Of a stretch of DNA of 64,000 bases, positions 1 through 7,113 are shown in pieces. The position numbers and the translations under genes were made by a program. Location: positions 2,045,580 through 2,109,579 of the forward strand of contig NZ_AP023054.1 in NCBI RefSeq assembly GCF_019703835.1, given 5' to 3'. Numbering within the stretch: the stretch's first letter is position 1; each line of letters starts with the position of its first letter. Source of the stretch: Thaumasiovibrio subtropicus. Lineage in GTDB: Bacteria > Pseudomonadota > Gammaproteobacteria > Enterobacterales > Vibrionaceae. A model generated the notes under the pieces. That model was not told where the DNA came from and ran no database searches. It saw only the letters and a program-made list of their open reading frames with translations.

Positions 1-445
1 TTCCCGTATTGGGCTAACCCATACGTGTTAGGCAAAAGGCCTAATCTATGTCCTTCCCATCCCTCCCCTTAATTTTGAACTGCCCTTCAGTGATCAACCC
101 AAAGCCACCATTAGAATACTTAATTACTTTCATTTTTTACCTTTAAGCGCAACAAAGTAAAAGTCAACTCGAATGGAATAATCGCTATCATTGCTATCTT
201 TCACAAGCAATATCGATGACCTCGACATAGAAACACAGCTGTAATCACATTCTGACTATGGTGAAGACTAATATAACTCAAACATAGACGGCAACTTAAT
301 TAGTAAGCTTCGTTCTCAAGAGCTTCTCTTAAGCTTTCTAGTTCGATATCCAGACTCCATCGCCAAGCAATTTTCGGCCCGCATTGGGGCTGTGGTTAAA
401 TGCATCGATGGAAACACTCGCCGCCCCGCTCAAACATCCTGCAAG
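1..445. other. No intact gene; gene-fragment mosaic
   Basis: No convincing complete gene lies here. On the minus strand a frame open from about 255 to a stop at 130-132 encodes a short tail (…SRSSILLVKDSNDSDY…), and the second copy of the repeated block (about 2683-2796) keeps the same frame with mostly conservative changes. It may therefore be the C-terminus of a lost gene. An ATG overlapping that stop opens a 30-codon minus-strand frame (41-133) of unknown meaning. The rest looks non-coding. Confidence 0.4.
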
Positions 446-790
446 CTAAGGTAACGGATACACTTTCTAAAAACGCTCCAAGACAAATTCAGAAGACACA
501 TCGAACTCTGCGCCTATATCGTTAGCATATGCAGTGAAAAAGGCGATATGAGCCTCCCGCCATCACGTGTAGCTGGCGTCCCCTTCACCTTCAGCGCGAG
601 CAAAGTCTTCAGTCACTTCATTGAAAGGAGCAGTAGAGACTTGGGTAAGTCGGACAATGCAAACAGGCTCTTGGGCCCAGTTCAAAACCACAGTCAAGCG
701 CCCTACTTCAGGTAAGGGTTCGTTTTCAATCAGATAAGCCTGCTTTAAACTGCATGATGCTGTCTTTTTTCCTGCCAAGATAAGCGCTGC
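177..790. repeat. Diverged direct repeat, copy A
   Basis: This block matches 2711-3319 in the same orientation. About 85 bp at the left end and about 390 bp at the right end (from near 399) are closely similar, while the middle 130-140 bp have diverged. Similarity stops abruptly after base 790, inside the ASCH gene, where unrelated DNA begins. The two copies bracket about 1.9 kb holding an unknown gene and a lipoprotein gene. Segmental duplication followed by decay, or import of related blocks, would explain it. Confidence 0.8.
446..790 (-). pseudogene. ASCH-domain protein, truncated and with two nonsense codons
   Basis: This is a near-copy of the intact ASCH gene at 2975-3445. It starts at the codons for the GKKTASCSL region and lacks roughly the first 45 residues, because the repeat ends at 790. 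A Trp codon has become TGA (563-565) and a Glu codon near the end has become TAG (467-469). The original stop is still present at 446-448. With no start region and two stops it cannot encode the family fold. ASCH proteins are small RNA-binding-like or amidohydrolase-like proteins; nothing suggests function is kept here. Confidence 0.85.
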
Positions 791-970
791 TCATGTATAC
801 TCAATGTGCAGGTTTCTTTTCTGATTGAACCCCTAGGAGACACTACCGTGGTGCACGCTTCAACATCGGTTCATGTCAATAATGATCTTGGCAAAATCTA
901 CATGCTCTTTGTTGAGCCAATGCATAAAATCATCGTACCCCGCTCACTAAAAAACATCGCCATTGAGTAA
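791..970 (+). pseudogene. C-terminal remnant of a DUF2867 protein
   Basis: A plus-strand frame runs without a stop from the repeat junction to TAA at 968-970. Its product contains VHVNNDLGKIYMLFVEPMHK followed by IIVPRSLKNIAIE, which resembles the C-terminus of DUF2867 proteins (a short Asn/Leu-Gly-Arg/Lys-x-Tyr segment, then a Pro-x-His-x-x-Ile-Val-x-x-x-Leu tail). Only about 55 residues remain of a family usually near 150-170. The 5' part is missing because the ASCH-bearing repeat block abuts it tail to head. A terminator hairpin follows directly. The family match is from memory of the motif. Confidence 0.6.
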
Positions 971-995
971 CATTCCCGGCACTAGGCCGGGAATG
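971..995 (+). terminator. Hairpin after DUF2867 remnant
   Basis: A perfect 10 bp stem (CATTCCCGGC / GCCGGGAATG) with a 5 nt loop begins one base after the stop codon. The T-run after it is weak (TTCGTT). It is probably the original terminator of the truncated gene. Confidence 0.6.
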
Positions 996-1098
996 TTCGT
1001 TCACAGAAAATAAAATTGACAATCCACTACAATACGTATCGATATGAAGTGTCTACCTATTGAACTAGATCGCTGAGAGCCACAATCAGCACTTTCAC

Positions 1099-1497
1099 TT
1101 ATTGATCCAATCTTATTGCATCTATCATTAACAGAGTAATAGCTAATTCTTCGCTGATTAGCTGTTCGTCATACTCCACCTCAATGTATTCGGGCGGCTC
1201 TTCGTACTCACACTTTTTAATGTATTTACACGAAAACCAGTACCAAGGACGGAACCCAGTTCGAATTCGTCCCGCATACTGACCGTCAACAGAAATATTC
1301 TCTTGCCTATCGTTTCTTTCAAAGCGCAATACATGATTATCCCGTAGTAATAGTTCAGAATAAAAAAAGCCCAACTTCATCCGACCCTTCATATCTTGAC
1401 CATCAAAAAAACGCCAAATCCCACCACTAACTATATCCGCCACGAGCTTTCTATCCTTATAAATATGAAACCTTGGCCCACCACAAACAAAAACCAA
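1099..1497 (-). CDS. Hypothetical protein with damaged or unusual 5' end
   Basis: Reading from the only available alternative start (TTG, 1495-1497) gives 132 residues with no family I recognise. The protein is rich in aromatics and has an acidic tail. The same frame stays open upstream to 1653 with a protein-like composition (…LEIIQPLYKYIDRTPDKS…) but contains no ATG, GTG or TTG. An ATG at 1623-1625 (minus strand) is out of frame, so an indel in the nearby A-run could have split it from the rest. Either the gene is a frameshifted pseudogene covering 1099-1625 or translation starts unusually. No Shine-Dalgarno precedes the TTG. Confidence 0.45.
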   Translation of the reverse strand: MVFVCGGPRFHIYKDRKLVADIVSGGIWRFFDGQDMKGRMKLGFFYSELLLRDNHVLRFERNDRQENISVDGQYAGRIRTGFRPWYWFSCKYIKKCEYEEPPEYIEVEYDEQLISEELAITLLMIDAIRLDQ

Positions 1498-1653
1498 TGT
1501 ATAACAACTCGGTATGCCCGGTATTTTATAATAATTAGAAGACCACGGACTAAAAGGCAGAAAGCTCTTATCTGGCGTTCTATCAATGTACTTATAAAGA
1601 GGCTGTATTATTTCCAGTTTTTCATCTACTCTCGCGCTTCGCCCCCAAAGAAA

Positions 1654-1908
1654 TTAGTATGCAGTTCCTTCTCAGCGAGTGAAGGAGTTCTTTAGCAGAT
1701 ATATATGTGAGAGATTTTCTCTATGAATTAATGCAACGTAATAAATCTATTTTTAAGATGTACATAAACTGCTTGAAGCTAGCAGCAAAGCAACTGCATA
1801 CTTTTCTTCTATCAAATTTTCATCATATTCTAACGCTGCATAGTTTGCCAAAATCTCCCAACGCATTGCCACGCACATCAGCGAAATGAGTTCAATACAT
1901 AGCTAAAT
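1654..1908. other. Intergenic, nothing recognised
   Basis: AT-rich spacer between the damaged hypothetical gene and the lipoprotein gene. Short plus-strand frames exist but lack a ribosome binding site and look random. Confidence 0.5.
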
Positions 1909-2538
1909 TCAGGGCGCTATTGGGATGACATCAATAATCTTTTGGAAATCAATCTCAAAAACACGACTCGTACGTCTCGCAAAAATACGACTGCCATAAG
2001 ATAAACCGCACTGCTTCGTTCGCCCCTGAGTCTCTTCGAAGATCTGTTTTCTCACATCATTCAGCTGCTCTTCATAACTATCTGAATTAATCGACTTAGC
2101 TGGAAGTAACATCATGTTTAATGTAATTAAGATATCGTCTGACGAATCTCGCAATACTCCCTTTTTTTTCACAAGGAAAATTGGGGAAAGCGAAGGGGTT
2201 AATTCACTTAAATAAACAAATTCCCCTTGTTTGTCTTTACAATAAACATCTGCAAACATAATCTGATTACACTCAGCGTGATACCCTATTTCTTCAAGTG
2301 CTCTATCAAAAATCACTCTATCGACGAGAAGACCGAGTTCAACCGCAGGAATATCGCGCTTGTCCTGTAAGCTTCTTTCCATGCACCAGCGATTATCTAT
2401 AAACTCGCCTCCCCGAAACATACTCTCGTTCGTATATTTGATCGACGTCACTTCAACTGTAGGTGCTGAGCAACCACAAATCCCGACCAGCAATACAGCG
2501 CTGATTAACTTTCGCCCGAGTCGGTTATCTAGTTGCAT
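1909..2538 (-). CDS. Predicted lipoprotein, unknown function
   Basis: 209 residues. The N-terminus has a positive n-region (NRLGRK), a hydrophobic stretch and a lipobox-like I-C-G-C near residue 23, so export and lipidation are likely. AGGAGAT lies about 9 nt before the ATG. The rest matches no family I know and contains several cysteines (C52, C90, C99 and C177 by eye). The start codon overlaps the last codons of a truncated upstream frame (2525-2722), an arrangement typical of toxin-immunity or other coupled pairs. A periplasmic immunity-type lipoprotein that outlived its partner is one possible reading; this is inference only. Confidence 0.65.
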   Translation of the reverse strand: MQLDNRLGRKLISAVLLVGICGCSAPTVEVTSIKYTNESMFRGGEFIDNRWCMERSLQDKRDIPAVELGLLVDRVIFDRALEEIGYHAECNQIMFADVYCKDKQGEFVYLSELTPSLSPIFLVKKKGVLRDSSDDILITLNMMLLPAKSINSDSYEEQLNDVRKQIFEETQGRTKQCGLSYGSRIFARRTSRVFEIDFQKIIDVIPIAP

Positions 2539-2722
2539 TGAGTATCTCCTGCCATGCTGTTGTTCCGTTATTCTCAGTATTGAGCATTATCGGAACATAT
2601 CCGTGATTAGCCTGTGTAGCATTATAGCTTCGATAGTTTGGCTCATTATAGCGACCATGCATTGTTTCCCCCCAATGTCCACCTAAGCGAGTAATCCCGT
2701 CATCTCTAATAAATAGTCGCCA
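2525..2722 (-). pseudogene. C-terminal fragment of an unknown protein upstream of the lipoprotein gene
   Basis: A 65-codon frame reads TRLGGHWGETMHGRYNEPNY and ends …AWQEILNATR before TAA at 2525-2527, inside the first codons of the lipoprotein gene. Its composition looks protein-like, but there is no start with a ribosome binding site, and the frame meets a TGA (2723-2725) just inside repeat copy B. The 5' part of the gene was therefore probably replaced by that block. I do not recognise the family. Confidence 0.45.
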
Positions 2723-3319
2723 TCATTGCCATCTTTCACAATTAATATCGATGACCTCGACATAGAAACACAGGTGAAATCACAGTCTCGCTATGCTGAT
2801 TTTAAAAACCCCAAGTGTAAACACGAAGTCAATTGGAAAACTGGGCGTTCTAGAGCGTTTATGGTTTCGAGTGTGGGCTCCTGACTCCATTGTAGTTAGT
2901 TTGAGACCGGTATGTGAAAAGCAACCAAGATGCATCGATGGAAACACTCGCCGCCCGATCAAACATCCTGCAAACTAAGGTAACGGATACACTTTCTCAA
3001 AGCGCTCCAAGACCAGTTCAGAAGACACATCGAACTCTGCGCCTATCTCGTTAGCATATGCAGTGAAAAAGGCGATATGAGCCTCTCGCCACCACGTGTA
3101 GCTGCCGTCCCCTTCACCTTCAGCGCGAGCAAAGTCTTCAGTCACTTCATTGAAAGGAGCAGTAGAGACTTGGGTTAGTCGAACAATACAAACGGGCTCT
3201 TGGGCCCAGTTCAAAACCACAGTCAAGCGCCCTACTTCGGGTAAGGGTTCGTTTTCAATCAGATAAGCCTGCTTTAAACTGCATGATGCTGTCTTTTTTC
3301 CTGCCAAGATAAGCGCTGC
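2711..3319. repeat. Diverged direct repeat, copy B (carries the intact ASCH gene)
   Basis: Partner of the block at 177-790. The left ~85 bp and the right ~390 bp match closely and the centre does not. Here the repeat continues into the full ASCH gene, so this copy looks ancestral and copy A derived. Confidence 0.8.
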
Positions 3320-3445
3320 ACAAGTATTGGCATTTTCTTCATCGCTACAAAAGTGTTCAGCGATCATCTGCGGAACAGCTGCGCGTTGTTCTGAACTCAA
3401 TGTTTCAAGGTATTGATTCAGGTACTCACTTTGCTGTGCATTCAT
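2975..3445 (-). CDS. ASCH domain-containing protein
   Basis: 156 residues. The central and C-terminal part carries the ASCH pattern: A-L-x-L-x-G-K-K-T-A-S-C-S near residue 50, then G-x-L-x-V-V-L-N-W, a W-W-x-E-A-H segment and a C-terminal helix. The family has a PUA-like beta-barrel thought to bind RNA or to act as an N4-acetylcytidine amidohydrolase; the exact role here is unknown. GGAG precedes the ATG. The gene appears single, with a decayed duplicate at 446-790, and lies just downstream of a sugar-exporter gene on the same strand. Confidence 0.8.
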   Translation of the reverse strand: MNAQQSEYLNQYLETLSSEQRAAVPQMIAEHFCSDEENANTCAALILAGKKTASCSLKQAYLIENEPLPEVGRLTVVLNWAQEPVCIVRLTQVSTAPFNEVTEDFARAEGEGDGSYTWWREAHIAFFTAYANEIGAEFDVSSELVLERFEKVYPLP

Positions 3446-3500
3446 ACTCGACTGTCTCCTTTCGAAATTGGTCTAGAAATATATTCACTTGGAAACAGTG

Positions 3501-4688
3501 CTAGCCTGAAACGGCGACAGGCGAGTTCATCTGCCGTTTCTGATATCTATCAAACCAAACTAACCCGATGAGCGCGAGACTTATTGCCAATAAGCAAAGA
3601 ATCAGTGGCGCTTTAAAGCCAAACCCTTGAGAAATCACACCCATCAACGAAGTACCGACCATCGTTCCCACCAGCATAGTGTTGGTGTAGAAGGCAGAGG
3701 CTTTACCAATCGCTTTTGGTGCCAAGTCTTGCATGTAAGTCACACCTAATCCGACAAAGATACCGAAGAAAACACCATTGATGAGCTGCAGTGGTAGCAG
3801 CAGATAAAAATCATGTAACGAGTACATCCCAATGTAAAACAACATTGCCGATGCAAAACCCACTTTCAGCAGCCCGCCTTTGCCATGTTTCTTAGACCAT
3901 TTTGCTGCCAACAACATAATCGGAATTTCAATCGCTGCGGTCAGGCCTAGCAGGATGCCTGGATAGGATTTCGGCAACCCGAGTTCGCGAGTCAAATAGA
4001 TAGGCATGGCATTTAAGTAAGTACTATTCGCAACATTGGCCAAGAACATTACCGCAGCCAAGTACCATACCTCTTTCGGTAAACGCTCGACCGTTTTTGA
4101 AACGTTACTCTTACTCGCTTTGGCGTCAGCGGGTAATTTCAACATTACCGCCACAAACAGAAAAACGAGGCTTGCTATTGTCGCTGCTAAAAAGTAGTTC
4201 AAGGTAAAGCCCAGTTTATCGACAGAGACAAATGCAAGAGGTGGACCGAATATCCACAACAAAGAGACTGACGATCGCATCTGCGAGTTGAGTTGTGTGC
4301 TGTTTTCACCCGTTGCGTCGGCAAAGCCACGAATAATGGTAAGTACAACTGGAATCGAAGAAGAGGCAAAGGGCATAACAAACATGCCAATAAGCAATGC
4401 ATGCCAAAATTCGCTAGCTGCTGAAAAGCCCAATGCGCCAAAGAAAATCCCTGCCAGTGTCAGCAGAAAAACATGCTTACTGGAGACACCTTTATCAATC
4501 AACCCTGTCAACTTAGGGCTAATAAGAATGGTCATTAACGATGCGGTCGTCGTGTAGAGACCGATATACATGGGCTGAGCATTGAGTTCTTCAACCAGAA
4601 AGAGGCTCATAATCGGTAATACAAAGGCAAACGCCAGCGCTGTCATTCCATTAACAACAAACAGTATTTTCTTTTGGTCTATCCGCAA
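3501..4688 (-). CDS. MFS transporter, SetA/SetB-like sugar efflux family
   Basis: 395 residues with about 12 hydrophobic segments. The central Q-M-R-S-S-V-S-L-L-W-I-F-G-P-P-L-A-F stretch corresponds to the R-A-Q-V-S-L-A-W-V-I-G-P-P-L-A-Y region of E. coli SetA/SetB, and the N-terminal half matches in layout. SetA/B export sugars and sugar analogues across the inner membrane. Translation probably starts at TTG (4686-4688): an in-frame stop lies five codons upstream and the next ATG would cut into the first membrane helix. The substrate cannot be told from sequence. Confidence 0.8.
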   Translation of the reverse strand: MRIDQKKILFVVNGMTALAFAFVLPIMSLFLVEELNAQPMYIGLYTTTASLMTILISPKLTGLIDKGVSSKHVFLLTLAGIFFGALGFSAASEFWHALLIGMFVMPFASSSIPVVLTIIRGFADATGENSTQLNSQMRSSVSLLWIFGPPLAFVSVDKLGFTLNYFLAATIASLVFLFVAVMLKLPADAKASKSNVSKTVERLPKEVWYLAAVMFLANVANSTYLNAMPIYLTRELGLPKSYPGILLGLTAAIEIPIMLLAAKWSKKHGKGGLLKVGFASAMLFYIGMYSLHDFYLLLPLQLINGVFFGIFVGLGVTYMQDLAPKAIGKASAFYTNTMLVGTMVGTSLMGVISQGFGFKAPLILCLLAISLALIGLVWFDRYQKRQMNSPVAVSG

Positions 4689-4815
4689 CTTATTAGGCTC
4701 TTATCGTAAACAAGGACCCTTAACCTTAACAAGGTGTTGCATAATAAAGCAATGACAAACTAATCAACATATGCACTCATCTTACGAAGAAACGGCAGTA
4801 GGCCTAAACAAAGAA

Positions 4816-4835
4816 AGCCTGCACTTAGGCAGGCT
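4816..4835. repeat. 20 bp target duplication of the IS, left copy (terminator hairpin)
   Basis: AGCCTGCACTTAGGCAGGCT, identical to 6427-6446. It is itself a stem-loop (AGCCTGC/GCAGGCT outer arms). Read on the minus strand, this copy is followed by TTTCTTTGTTT, i.e. it is the original rho-independent terminator of the ecotin gene, now separated from it by the IS. Confidence 0.8.
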
Positions 4836-4847
4836 CAGATTGATGAC

Positions 4848-4878
4848 GAACCCCGCTTTTTAAGCGGGGTTCTTTTTT
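4848..4878 (+). terminator. Terminator-like hairpin inside the left IS end
   Basis: A perfect 11 bp stem GAACCCCGCTT / AAGCGGGGTTC with a 3 nt loop, followed on the plus strand by TTTTTT. It is oriented to stop transcription antisense to the transposase, or read-in from the left neighbour. Confidence 0.7.
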
Positions 4879-4914
4879 GGAAGCGACCGTAGGTCGCGAT
4901 CGCGATATTTTTTG

Positions 4915-5709
4915 CTATGTCGTGCGCAGAAGTTTCCGTTCATTACATAGGCATACAGAAGCAAGTATTTGCCTCATTTCTGCCATGTTTAAGCCTATTT
5001 TTCGGAGATAGTTCATCACCAGCGCTATCTTCTTGATGTTTTGGGCTGCCGCTGCCAACCAACATTGCATTTGCACATTGGCTAGACCGCGGAAGCGAGC
5101 ATAACGATGACCGTGATGTTGCTTAGCGTCTGCAAAGCTACGTTCTACTGTTTCACTTCGACGTCTATAAGTCTTCTTGCCGTAGGAAGAGAGCCGCATT
5201 TGGTTTGCCCTCTCTACTGCGTCACTATAGATATGCCGTGTAATCACTTTCTTCATATTTCTGCTTTGAGTACAGTCATCCCTCATTGGACAGAACGCAC
5301 ATTCTTTGGGGGCTGAGTGGTATTCTCGATACGCATCGCGTGAGGTAGTTTTATAAAGCAACTCCTGACCATTCGGACATTGGTAGCTGTCTCTTTGCGC
5401 ATCGTAAGTAAAGTGCTTCTTTTTGAACGTATTTTTCGTTCTAGATGGACGTCGATAACCGAACACGCCAAGAATAGCTCGACGTTCAAGTGACTCCGCC
5501 ACTGGAGCAGTAAAGTAGCCCGCATCCAGTCCAACAGCTATCGGGTTCAATTGGAATGTGGCAAGCGTGTAATCTAAGCGTTGAACGTAAGGCTGTGAGT
5601 CATTGATGTTACCCGCGGTGGTGTAGGTATCGAGAATAATTCCGTGTTGACCATCAACGGTTCGATGGTCGAGATAAAAGAAGCCTTGAGGCTTATTATC
5701 ACGAGTCAT
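4915..5709 (-). pseudogene. IS1182 transposase, C-terminal part (second frame)
   Basis: 264 residues beginning MTRDNKPQGFFYLDHRTVDG. Contains the second catalytic Asp (V-G-L-D-A-G-Y-F), a Cys-rich segment (C-P-N-G … C-A-F-C-P-M-R-D-D-C) typical of the IS1182 group, and the Glu of the DDE triad in R-S-E-T-V-E-R-S-F-A-D-A-K. The frame is open upstream of this ATG to about 5812, where it would join the first part in an intact gene. As it stands it is a separate reading frame overlapping the other by ATGA. Confidence 0.8.
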
Positions 5710-6350
5710 GAAGCCACTCTCTGGGTCAGTGGTGCTGGTTTTAGTATTCTTTGTTTTTGGCTCTGACTCCCGAGCCTTAAGTGGCTTCTTACCTGCTTTT
5801 CTCGGTCTAAAGCGACGTCTTCATCCAGCATATCAAGATAGGTACTGGCACGAACCGCCGTGACTTTATTGGTGTGTTTATTCTTGTTGGCGTTCGCTTT
5901 GAGATGAGTACTGTCCGTAAAGAGCTCTTGACCCGCGACCAAGCCTTTCGACATGGCTTGCTCTACGATATTGATAAAAATACGTTCGAATACATCCGTG
6001 CCATTAAAGCGACGAATGCGGTTCTGGCTGAGAGTAGAAGCGTGAATGACTTTCTCTGTTAATGACATCCGCAAGAACCAACGGTAAGCGACATTCACTT
6101 CAATCTCTTTGACGAGCTGACGCTCACTTTTTATGCCAAAGATGTAGCCAAGTAAGATGATTTTGAAGAGGCGGACAGGGTCAACAGGTGGGCGTCCATT
6201 ATCTTTACAGTAAAGATGAGCGACTTCATCTCGAATGAATTCGAAGTCGATAGCATTATCGATTTTACGCACTAAATGGTTTTTAGGAACTAACTGTTCC
6301 ATCGTCACCATTTCCAGTTCGTATTGTTGCGGAGTAGGCTCTTGAAGCAT
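5706..6350 (-). pseudogene. IS1182 transposase, N-terminal part (frameshifted)
   Basis: 214 residues, from MLQEPTPQQYELEMVTMEQLVPK to a TGA at 5706-5708. It holds the N-terminal helical region and the first catalytic Asp (F-T-D-S-T-H-L-K-A-N). The normal sequence continues to about D-R-E-K. After that the last ~33 residues are out of frame: the other frame reads A-G-K-K-P-L-K-A-R-E-S-E-P-K and leads into the C-terminal part. A one-base loss in the GAGAAAAGC run (about 5808-5815) explains this. Programmed -1 slippage there is possible but the run is a poor slippery site. Confidence 0.8.
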
Positions 6351-6385
6351 AACGGAGTGTCCATATTTCGATACCCCTATTAGAT

Positions 6386-6415
6386 CAAAGGTCTAGCTCG
6401 AAAGCTAGACCTTTG
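6386..6415. terminator. Long palindromic hairpin inside the right IS end
   Basis: Perfect 13 bp arms (CAAAGGTCTAGCT / AGCTAGACCTTTG) with a 4 nt loop, lying between the right inverted repeat and the transposase start. It probably insulates the transposase from read-through of the upstream ecotin transcript; it has little T-run. Confidence 0.6.
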
Positions 6416-6426
6416 TCAGCAGTCTG

Positions 6427-6446
6427 AGCCTGCACTTAGGCAGGCT
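6427..6446. repeat. 20 bp target duplication of the IS, right copy
   Basis: Identical to 4816-4835. It lies 35 bp downstream of the ecotin stop but, unlike the left copy, is no longer followed by a T-run on the minus strand (the IS inverted repeat follows instead). Confidence 0.8.
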
Positions 6447-6480
6447 TGTGTTGATTCAACTGAAAAACATCGCGACGGAA

Positions 6481-6915
6481 TTACTCTTCCACACTCCAGA
6501 CACGATAATCAATATCAAGATCTTCCGGCGCGTAAATCACGAGAGGCACTTTGCTGTTATACCTGTGTAACTCGCCTCTTGCACTTTCAAGCTCACGCAT
6601 CTCTTTATCACATGGCAACAAGGTTGTGCCCATGGTTGGCGCTTCAGTAATGACGAAGTAAGGATACCCCCACCCTTCTAGGCTTTTGCGCTCAACATTT
6701 ACGTTCAAGTGACGCACATTGCAGTCAACTTCCATCGTTTTACTGGCAACCAACTGCAACAACGCATTTTGCTCTTCTGCGCGAGCATCAAGGATGAAAG
6801 AGTGCATGGTCAACTCTGGGTACATGTCAGTCGAGAACATGTGTACGCTCACCTCTTTCGCAGAAGTACTCATCGCAATCATCATCAGCCCTGCCGCCAT
6901 TGTCAGCTTTTTCAT
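6481..6915 (-). CDS. eco: Ecotin (periplasmic serine protease inhibitor)
   Basis: 144 residues. Signal peptide MKKLTMAAGLMMIAMSTSAK, then the ecotin signature: M-E-V-D-C-N near 61-66, L-E-G-W-G-Y-x-Y-F-V at 79-88, the reactive loop T-T-L-L-P-C near 97-102 and the C-terminal R-Y-N-S-K-x-P-L-V-I-Y-x-P, Y-R-V-W. Cys65 and Cys102 should form the loop disulfide. Aligned on that Cys, the P1 residue is Leu99 where E. coli has Met84. Ecotin dimers inhibit trypsin-fold proteases in the periplasm. The start was set at the ATG with AGGTGA upstream rather than nine codons earlier. Its terminator has been hit by an IS. Confidence 0.92.
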   Translation of the reverse strand: MKKLTMAAGLMMIAMSTSAKEVSVHMFSTDMYPELTMHSFILDARAEEQNALLQLVASKTMEVDCNVRHLNVNVERKSLEGWGYPYFVITEAPTMGTTLLPCDKEMRELESARGELHRYNSKVPLVIYAPEDLDIDYRVWSVEE

Positions 6916-7050
6916 AGCATCACCTGTTGTTAAACTAGTCATTGAAAACAGTGTTCATAATACAGCAGTTTTTCTGTCTGTCTGCTGAATTTACGTAAGT
7001 TTACTCTGATTGAAGTGGAGGCGTATTGACCGTCTTTGCTATTCGATTGA

Positions 7051-7079
7051 CAAAGCCCCAGTCGGGTTGCGGCTGGGGC
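7051..7079 (-). terminator. Terminator of the serine-hydrolase gene
   Basis: GCCCCAG / CTGGGGC arms around an 11 nt loop, followed on the minus strand by CTTTG; lies 35 bp after the stop of the gene at 7114. Confidence 0.55.
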
Positions 7080-7113
7080 GTTAACATGTATCACGCAACA
7101 CAAATAGTGGGCT

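Larger units (their letters stand above)
4836..6426 (-). mobile_element. IS1182-family insertion sequence, 1591 bp
   Basis: The element is bounded by imperfect inverted repeats CAGATTGATGAC (4836-4847) and GTCAGCAGTCTG (6415-6426), 10 of 12 matching, outside which lie identical 20 bp copies of a palindromic terminator. It encodes an IS1182-type DDE transposase in two overlapping frames on the minus strand. Strong hairpins sit just inside each end (4848-4872 and 6386-6415). From memory, IS1182 elements make variable, sometimes long duplications and favour palindromes, which fits. The transposase frame is broken unless frameshifting occurs. Confidence 0.85.

Noticed and set aside
1..60. GCCTAAC/GTTAGGC-like sequence that resembles an integron attC core
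   Set aside because: A single short palindrome, no second attC site, no integrase and no regular cassette spacing; most such matches are chance.
1396..1889. Two plus-strand open frames (1396-1695, 1707-1889)
   Set aside because: No ribosome binding site, low-complexity composition, and the first overlaps the better-supported minus-strand frame.
2780..2978. Open frames on both strands inside repeat copy B
   Set aside because: Not kept in copy A and without ribosome binding sites.
5800..5820. Programmed -1 frameshift site in the IS transposase
   Set aside because: GAGAAAAGC does not form an X-XXY-YYZ heptamer in the reading frame and no downstream stimulator was evident; a simple deletion is more economical.
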